13,596 nucleotides of DNA from Lysobacterales bacterium (GTDB lineage: Bacteria; Pseudomonadota; Gammaproteobacteria; Xanthomonadales; SZUA-36): NCBI GenBank assembly GCA_013213875.1, contig JABSSV010000390.1, positions 1 to 13,596 on the forward strand, written 5' to 3'. The translations under genes and the position numbers were made by a program. The notes under the pieces are model-generated. The model was not told the origin of the DNA. It saw only the letters and a list, made by a program, of their open reading frames with translations, and searched no databases. Of the stretch, positions 13,057 to 13,596 are shown piece after piece (position 1 is the stretch's first letter; the number at the start of each line of letters is the position of its first letter).

Positions 13057-13596
13057 TGAAGTCAGTTAGTGAGCGCCCAATGGTGGGCGTGGTCTCGGAC
13101 CGCCGTATGGTGGATATCCATCCGTTCCACATGGTTGGTGAGAAATATTTGCGCGGCGTCTGGGACGGGGCAGAGGCTTATCCCGTCGCGCTGCCGTCCC
13201 TGGGCGAAGCCTTTGAGGTGCTGGAACTGCTGGATCGGCTGGACGGGCTGTTGCTGACCGGCAGCCCCTCCAACGTGGAACCCCACCATTACCATGGACC
13301 ACCCAGCGAAGCGGGCACCTGGCATGATCCCGAGCGGGATCGCAGCTCGCTGGCCCTGATACCGGCGGCGTTGGCGGCGGGCCTGCCACTGCTGGCAATC
13401 TGCCGGGGATTTCAGGAGATGAACGTGGCTTTCGGTGGCACGCTGCACCAGAAGGTGCATGAAGTACCCGGCTATCATAATCACAAGGAAGATCCGGAGG
13501 ACCCGATTGACGTGCAGTACGGTCCGGCACACGATGTGTTTTTTACCGAGGGCGGCTTGCTGCAGGAGCTGAGCGGTGCGGCCTCCGCCACGGTGA
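13056..13596 (+). CDS. spuA: Gamma-glutamyl-GABA hydrolase, SpuA/PuuD-like (3' end outside window)
   Basis: The first 180 codons of an open frame running off the window. It encodes a class I glutamine-amidotransferase-like hydrolase of the peptidase C26 family, which splits gamma-glutamyl-gamma-aminobutyrate to GABA and glutamate in the gamma-glutamylated putrescine pathway. Marks are RPMVGVVSDRRM at the N-terminus, LDGLLLTGSPSNVEPHHY (62-79), DPERDRSSLALIPAAL (91-106) and the nucleophile elbow LAICRGFQEMNVAFGGTLHQ with Cys116. The catalytic His and Glu would lie beyond the end, since the family is about 250 aa. The start is well supported by GGAGG (13044-13048) at 7 nt and by the TGATG overlap with speB. 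Pseudomonas places spuA with spuC-type genes, so a glutamylpolyamine synthetase may follow. Confidence 0.9.
   Translation, partial: MKSVSERPMVGVVSDRRMVDIHPFHMVGEKYLRGVWDGAEAYPVALPSLGEAFEVLELLDRLDGLLLTGSPSNVEPHHYHGPPSEAGTWHDPERDRSSLALIPAALAAGLPLLAICRGFQEMNVAFGGTLHQKVHEVPGYHNHKEDPEDPIDVQYGPAHDVFFTEGGLLQELSGAASATV

Noticed and set aside
13062..13532. Two overlapping minus-strand frames near the window end
   Set aside because: They are antisense to the truncated gamma-glutamyl-GABA hydrolase, which has a strong ribosome-binding site and a clear catalytic Cys motif.

Overview
The window looks like chromosome from a Gram-negative gammaproteobacterium. It carries genes for the Kdo-phosphate type of LPS inner core and a Pseudomonas-like polyamine catabolism set. 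DNA is GC-rich and densely packed, with many 2-5 nt gaps or stop/start overlaps. A marine lineage would fit the DgcN/DgcA pair, but that is a guess. I see no IS element, phage gene, CRISPR array, tRNA or rRNA.

Layout. (1) 39-614 (-): TetR-family repressor with a clear operator-like palindrome inside its own promoter. (2) 681-2987: a GT9 heptosyltransferase-like gene (-) and the Kdo kinase gene kdkA (+) diverge from a single CATG tetranucleotide; kdkA overlaps a GNAT acetyltransferase gene by 4 nt. (3) 3002-7614, all (-): a probable operon reading exported D-aminoacylase-like amidohydrolase, dgcN (DUF1611), dgcA (enolase-superfamily racemase), then a His-rich beta-propeller-like protein of unknown function. 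DgcN and DgcA together convert D-glutamate to N-acetyl-L-glutamate, so this block probably salvages D-amino acids or their N-acyl or peptide forms, perhaps from peptidoglycan. (4) 7854-11119 (+): spuC-like putrescine transaminase and spdH-like Tat-exported spermidine dehydrogenase, 2 nt apart. (5) 11123-11992 (-): a six-helix membrane protein of unknown function, placed between the polyamine gene pairs. (6) 12094 to the end (+): speB (agmatinase) overlapping a spuA/puuD-type gamma-glutamyl-GABA hydrolase cut off by the window end.

The polyamine genes form a partial pathway. SpeB makes putrescine from agmatine, SpdH cleaves spermidine, SpuC transaminates putrescine (and perhaps other diamines), and SpuA belongs to the parallel gamma-glutamyl route. 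The D-amino-acid operon and the spuC-spdH operon diverge from a 239-nt region (7615-7853), so they could be co-regulated.

The least explained parts are the propeller protein with a regular His array, the amidohydrolase with Asp where D-aminoacylases have a metal-ligand Cys, and the membrane protein inside the polyamine block.
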